Part shown: one piece after another, positions 7,401 through 8,447 of the stretch
Position numbering within the stretch: the first letter of the stretch is position 1
How the letters are laid out: each line of letters begins with the position of its first letter
Assembly: GCA_020024185.1 (NCBI GenBank)
Contig: JAHHUD010000063.1
Span: 1-8,447, forward strand
DNA: 8,447 nucleotides
Direction of reading: 5' to 3'
Source of the DNA: Oscillospiraceae bacterium
GTDB lineage: Bacteria; Bacillota; Clostridia; Oscillospirales; Ruminococcaceae
Made by a program: the position numbers and the translations under genes
The notes under the pieces: model-generated
The model's input: the letters and a program-made list of their open reading frames with translations, nothing else
Told to the model about the DNA's origin: nothing
Database searches by the model: none

Positions 7401-8006
7401 TTCGGTGGTCTTGACCATGTTATCGCTTCCGGTGAAGATGTAAACATCTTTGTATTCGATACAGAAGTTTACTCCAACACAGGTGGTCAAGCTTCAAAAG
7501 CTTCCAAACTTGGTCAGGTTGCACAGTTTGCAGCTGCTGGTAAAGCAATTGGTAAAAAAGACCTTGCTTCTATCGCAATGAGCTACGGCTATGTATACGT
7601 TGCACAAGTTGGTATGGGTGCTGACATGAACCAAACAGTTAAAGCTATCACAGAAGCTGAAGCTTACAATGGTCCATCTCTCATCATCGGTTACTCACCA
7701 TGTGAAATGCACTCCATTAAAGGTGGTATGGGTAACAGCCAGGCAGAAATCAAAAAAGCTGTTTCTACTGGTTACTGGAACTTGTTCCGTTATAACCCAG
7801 CTCTTAAAGCTGAAGGCAAAAACCCATTCAGCCTCGACAGCAAAGCTCCACAGGGTGGCTATCAAGAATTCCTTATGAACGAAGCACGTTATGCTCGTCT
7901 CAAACAGTCATTCCCAGAAAGAGCAACAGAACTCTTTGAAGCTAACGAAAAAGCTGCTAACGCTAGATATGACTACCTCACAAGACTTGTTGAACTTTAC
8001 AAATAA
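4458..8006 (+). CDS. nifJ: Pyruvate:ferredoxin (flavodoxin) oxidoreductase, single-chain type
   Basis: This full-length 1182-residue enzyme makes acetyl-CoA and CO2 from pyruvate and CoA, passing electrons to ferredoxin or flavodoxin in the cytoplasm. The N-terminal domain has PITPSS (29-34), E64 and R114, which match thiamine diphosphate and pyruvate contact residues known from the Desulfovibrio africanus enzyme. A ferredoxin domain carries two 4Fe-4S motifs: C700, C703, C706, C710 and C757, C760, C763, C767. The proximal cluster ligands are C824, C827, C852 and C1082. The C-terminal thiamine diphosphate domain has GGDGWAYDIG (972-981) and YSNTGGQ (1005-1011). All expected cofactor residues are present, so it should be active. 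It ends near residue 1182, without the longer C-terminal extension of the D. africanus enzyme. Codons favour AAC, TTC, ATC, ACA and CCA, unlike the AT-rich neighbours, as in strongly expressed genes. It has its own promoter and terminator. Confidence 0.97.
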   Translation: MARKRISMDGNTAAAHVSYAFTEVAGIFPITPSSVMAEQTDTWAANGKKNIFGTEVKVVEMQSEAGAAGTVHGSLQAGALTTTYTASQGLLLMIPNMYKIAGELLPSVIHVSARCVASHALNIFGDHSDIYACRQTGYAMLAESNPQEVMDLGAVAHLATIEGRVPVLNFFDGFRTSHEIQKIEAWDYEDLKEMVNMDAINRFRKASLNPEHPVLRGTAQNGDIFFQARESCNTYYDAFPAVVEKYMDKVNAKLGTEYKLFNYYGAPDAERIIIAMGSVCDTIEEVIDYMNAAGEKVGLVKVRLYRPFVAKKLIEAIPATAKKIAVLDRTKEPGSLGEPLYLDVVTALSIEGAMQGRTVVGGRYGLGSKDTTPACVFAVYNNLALETPKANFTVGIEDDVTNHSLPLPTEVPATADKSCVSCKFWGLGGDGTVGANKNSIKIIGDNTEKYVQAYFQYDSKKTGGVTISHLRFGDKPIKSTYYINKADFVACHNPSYIIKGFKMVNDVKPGGIFLINCQWTPEELSAHLPAESKRYIAQNNIQLYTINAIDLAKEIGMGKRTNTILQSAFFALANILPVEEAVDHMKKAAYKSYSKKGEDIVKMNYTAIDTGKDRLVKIDVPADWANATDDVKEEKEIKTSNPMLKHFAKEILEPISIMNGDSLPVSVFKGYEDGTFPQGLAAFEKRGVAVDVPEWTPENCIQCNQCSIVCPHATIRPFVLNKEEVEAAPAVLKKAPKMTGKGCEDYTFTISISPLDCMGCGLCVNVCPAPTKALAMKGQESQWPQQEAFDYTVEKVSEKQLPFAANSVKGSQFNQPMLEFSGACAGCVETAYAKLVTQLFGDRMYIANATGCSSIWGGSAPSTPYTVNKEGHGPAWGNSLFEDNAEFGLGIFLGQKAIRERLAGKLREMAETATGELKEAIDGFFATYSEGAANKVATEKLVAALEKDGSEDAKYILTDKEFLAKKSIWIFGGDGWAYDIGFGGLDHVIASGEDVNIFVFDTEVYSNTGGQASKASKLGQVAQFAAAGKAIGKKDLASIAMSYGYVYVAQVGMGADMNQTVKAITEAEAYNGPSLIIGYSPCEMHSIKGGMGNSQAEIKKAVSTGYWNLFRYNPALKAEGKNPFSLDSKAPQGGYQEFLMNEARYARLKQSFPERATELFEANEKAANARYDYLTRLVELYK

Positions 8007-8080
8007 TAAAATAGCTTAACTGCTGTTTATAATTATTCTATTAGTTAAACAAAAATCTTATGAATAGTTAAATAAAATTA

Positions 8081-8108
8081 AAGGCACTCCGATTGGAGTG
8101 CCTTTTTT
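8081..8108 (+). terminator. Intrinsic terminator of the oxidoreductase gene
   Basis: A perfect 10-bp stem, AAGGCACTCC (8081-8090) with GGAGTGCCTT (8095-8104), has a GATT loop and a run of six T (8103-8108). It lies 74 nt after the stop codon. On the minus strand the hairpin is followed by a broken T-rich stretch, so it may also stop transcription coming from the right. Confidence 0.92.
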
Positions 8109-8355
8109 GTTATATTTTTTAACTATAAAATATTTATACAAAGTATTTTTCAAATATTTATTTTATATTCACTATATAAAACTATTTATGTTTTTTCTTT
8201 TTAATAATGATATATACAATACAAAATATTGCTGTAATAACAGAAACAATACTTCCCGCTATTATCCCCTTAGACGTATAATAAAACACATTATAATAAT
8301 AGGCAGTATAAATCTTATTATATAAATTTTATTCTTTTTAATTATATCAAATTTA
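8109..8355. other. AT-rich region with no definite gene
   Basis: Between the terminator and the partial gene at the right edge the sequence is very AT-rich. The plus-strand open frame through it starts inside the terminator hairpin and encodes mainly Tyr, Ile, Phe and Asn, as expected of random AT-rich DNA. The only coding candidate is the small minus-strand ORF at 8182-8289. No repeat or RNA structure was recognised. Confidence 0.5.
8182..8289 (-). CDS. Possible 35-residue single-pass membrane protein (uncertain)
   Basis: From a GTG at 8287-8289 the frame encodes 35 residues: a short polar start (MFYYTSKG), a hydrophobic segment of about 21 residues (IIAGSIVSV through VYIII), and a basic tail, KKKKHK. 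The order polar, hydrophobic, basic fits a small single-pass membrane protein or the C-terminal membrane anchor of a larger, decayed protein. It recalls a sortase sorting signal, but no LPxTG motif is present. No good ribosome binding site precedes the GTG, and the frame stays open only a little further upstream before a stop. It lies downstream of the partial minus-strand gene and upstream, on its own strand, of the hairpin at 8081-8108. It may be chance, a real small protein, or the remnant of a longer gene. Confidence 0.25.
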   Translation of the reverse strand: MFYYTSKGIIAGSIVSVITAIFCIVYIIIKKKKHK

Positions 8356-8447
8356 CTATTCATTATTTTCTGTTATTTTCCAATCAATTTCTTTAATATT
8401 ATTTTCTTTAAGAAATTGGTTTGCAAGTTTAAAATGATTGCAACCAA
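8356..8447 (-). CDS. C-terminal end of an unrecognised protein, truncated by the window edge
   Basis: The minus strand holds 29 open codons followed by TAG (8356-8358). They encode a soluble-looking, charged C-terminus that begins GCNHFKLANQF and ends WKITENNE. The mix of Lys, Glu, Asn and a Trp, with no membrane character, resembles a genuine protein end more than random AT-rich translation, which would be dominated by Ile, Tyr and Phe as in the adjoining region. The start and most of the gene lie beyond position 8447. I do not recognise a family. Because it is only 29 codons, chance cannot be excluded. Confidence 0.5.
   Translation of the reverse strand, partial: GCNHFKLANQFLKENNIKEIDWKITENNE

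Noticed and set aside
7017..7490. 157-codon open frame on the minus strand inside the oxidoreductase gene
   Set aside because: It lies fully antisense to a gene with intact catalytic motifs. Its Cys- and Phe-rich translation is what the complement of biased codons gives, so it is a shadow frame.
8016..8048. TTAACT/AGTTAA inverted repeat after the oxidoreductase stop codon
   Set aside because: The arms are 6 bp with a loop of about 21 nt and no T-run. The strong hairpin at 8081-8108 is the more likely terminator.
8098..8325. 75-codon plus-strand open frame right of the terminator
   Set aside because: It starts inside the terminator hairpin and encodes a Tyr/Ile/Phe/Asn mix typical of random AT-rich DNA.
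1..8447. CRISPR array, insertion sequence, tRNA/rRNA or defence system
   Set aside because: No repeat-spacer pattern, transposase, integrase, terminal inverted repeats or RNA gene signatures were seen on either strand.

Overview
The window looks like a chromosomal segment of a low-GC Firmicute, probably an anaerobic member of the Clostridia. The reasons are very AT-rich intergenic DNA, purine-rich GGAG-type ribosome binding sites, sigma-A-like promoters, short intrinsic terminators, and a large single-chain pyruvate:ferredoxin oxidoreductase with the codon choice of a highly expressed gene. This placement is inference; no 16S rRNA or other taxonomic marker is present.

Layout from left to right. 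Positions 49-80 hold a probably bidirectional intrinsic terminator. A 720-residue DUF2142-type polytopic membrane protein follows on the minus strand (84-2246), with its own promoter region (about 2293-2322). A terminator at 2344-2374 ends the next minus-strand unit, a two-gene operon of a CNNM/CorC-type membrane protein with CBS domains (2928-4127) and a Nudix hydrolase of the ADP-ribose pyrophosphatase type (2377-2922), only 5 nt apart. A 330-base divergent intergenic region (4128-4457) carries promoters for both directions. On the plus strand lies the complete pyruvate:ferredoxin/flavodoxin oxidoreductase gene (4458-8006), closed by a strong hairpin terminator (8081-8108). The right end is AT-rich. 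It holds a weak candidate small membrane-protein ORF (8182-8289) and the C-terminal 29 codons of an unrecognised minus-strand gene that runs off the window (8356-8447).

The genes are mostly independent housekeeping functions. The oxidoreductase joins pyruvate breakdown to low-potential electron carriers. The CorC-like protein and the Nudix enzyme are co-transcribed and perhaps translationally coupled. The DUF2142 protein probably works in envelope glycopolymer assembly. I found no mobile element, CRISPR array, tRNA, rRNA or phage gene, and no convincing new multi-gene system. The most unusual point is the CorC-like protein: its CBS and CorC_HlyC domains are normal, but its DUF21 membrane domain is shortened and lacks most of the family's usual motifs.
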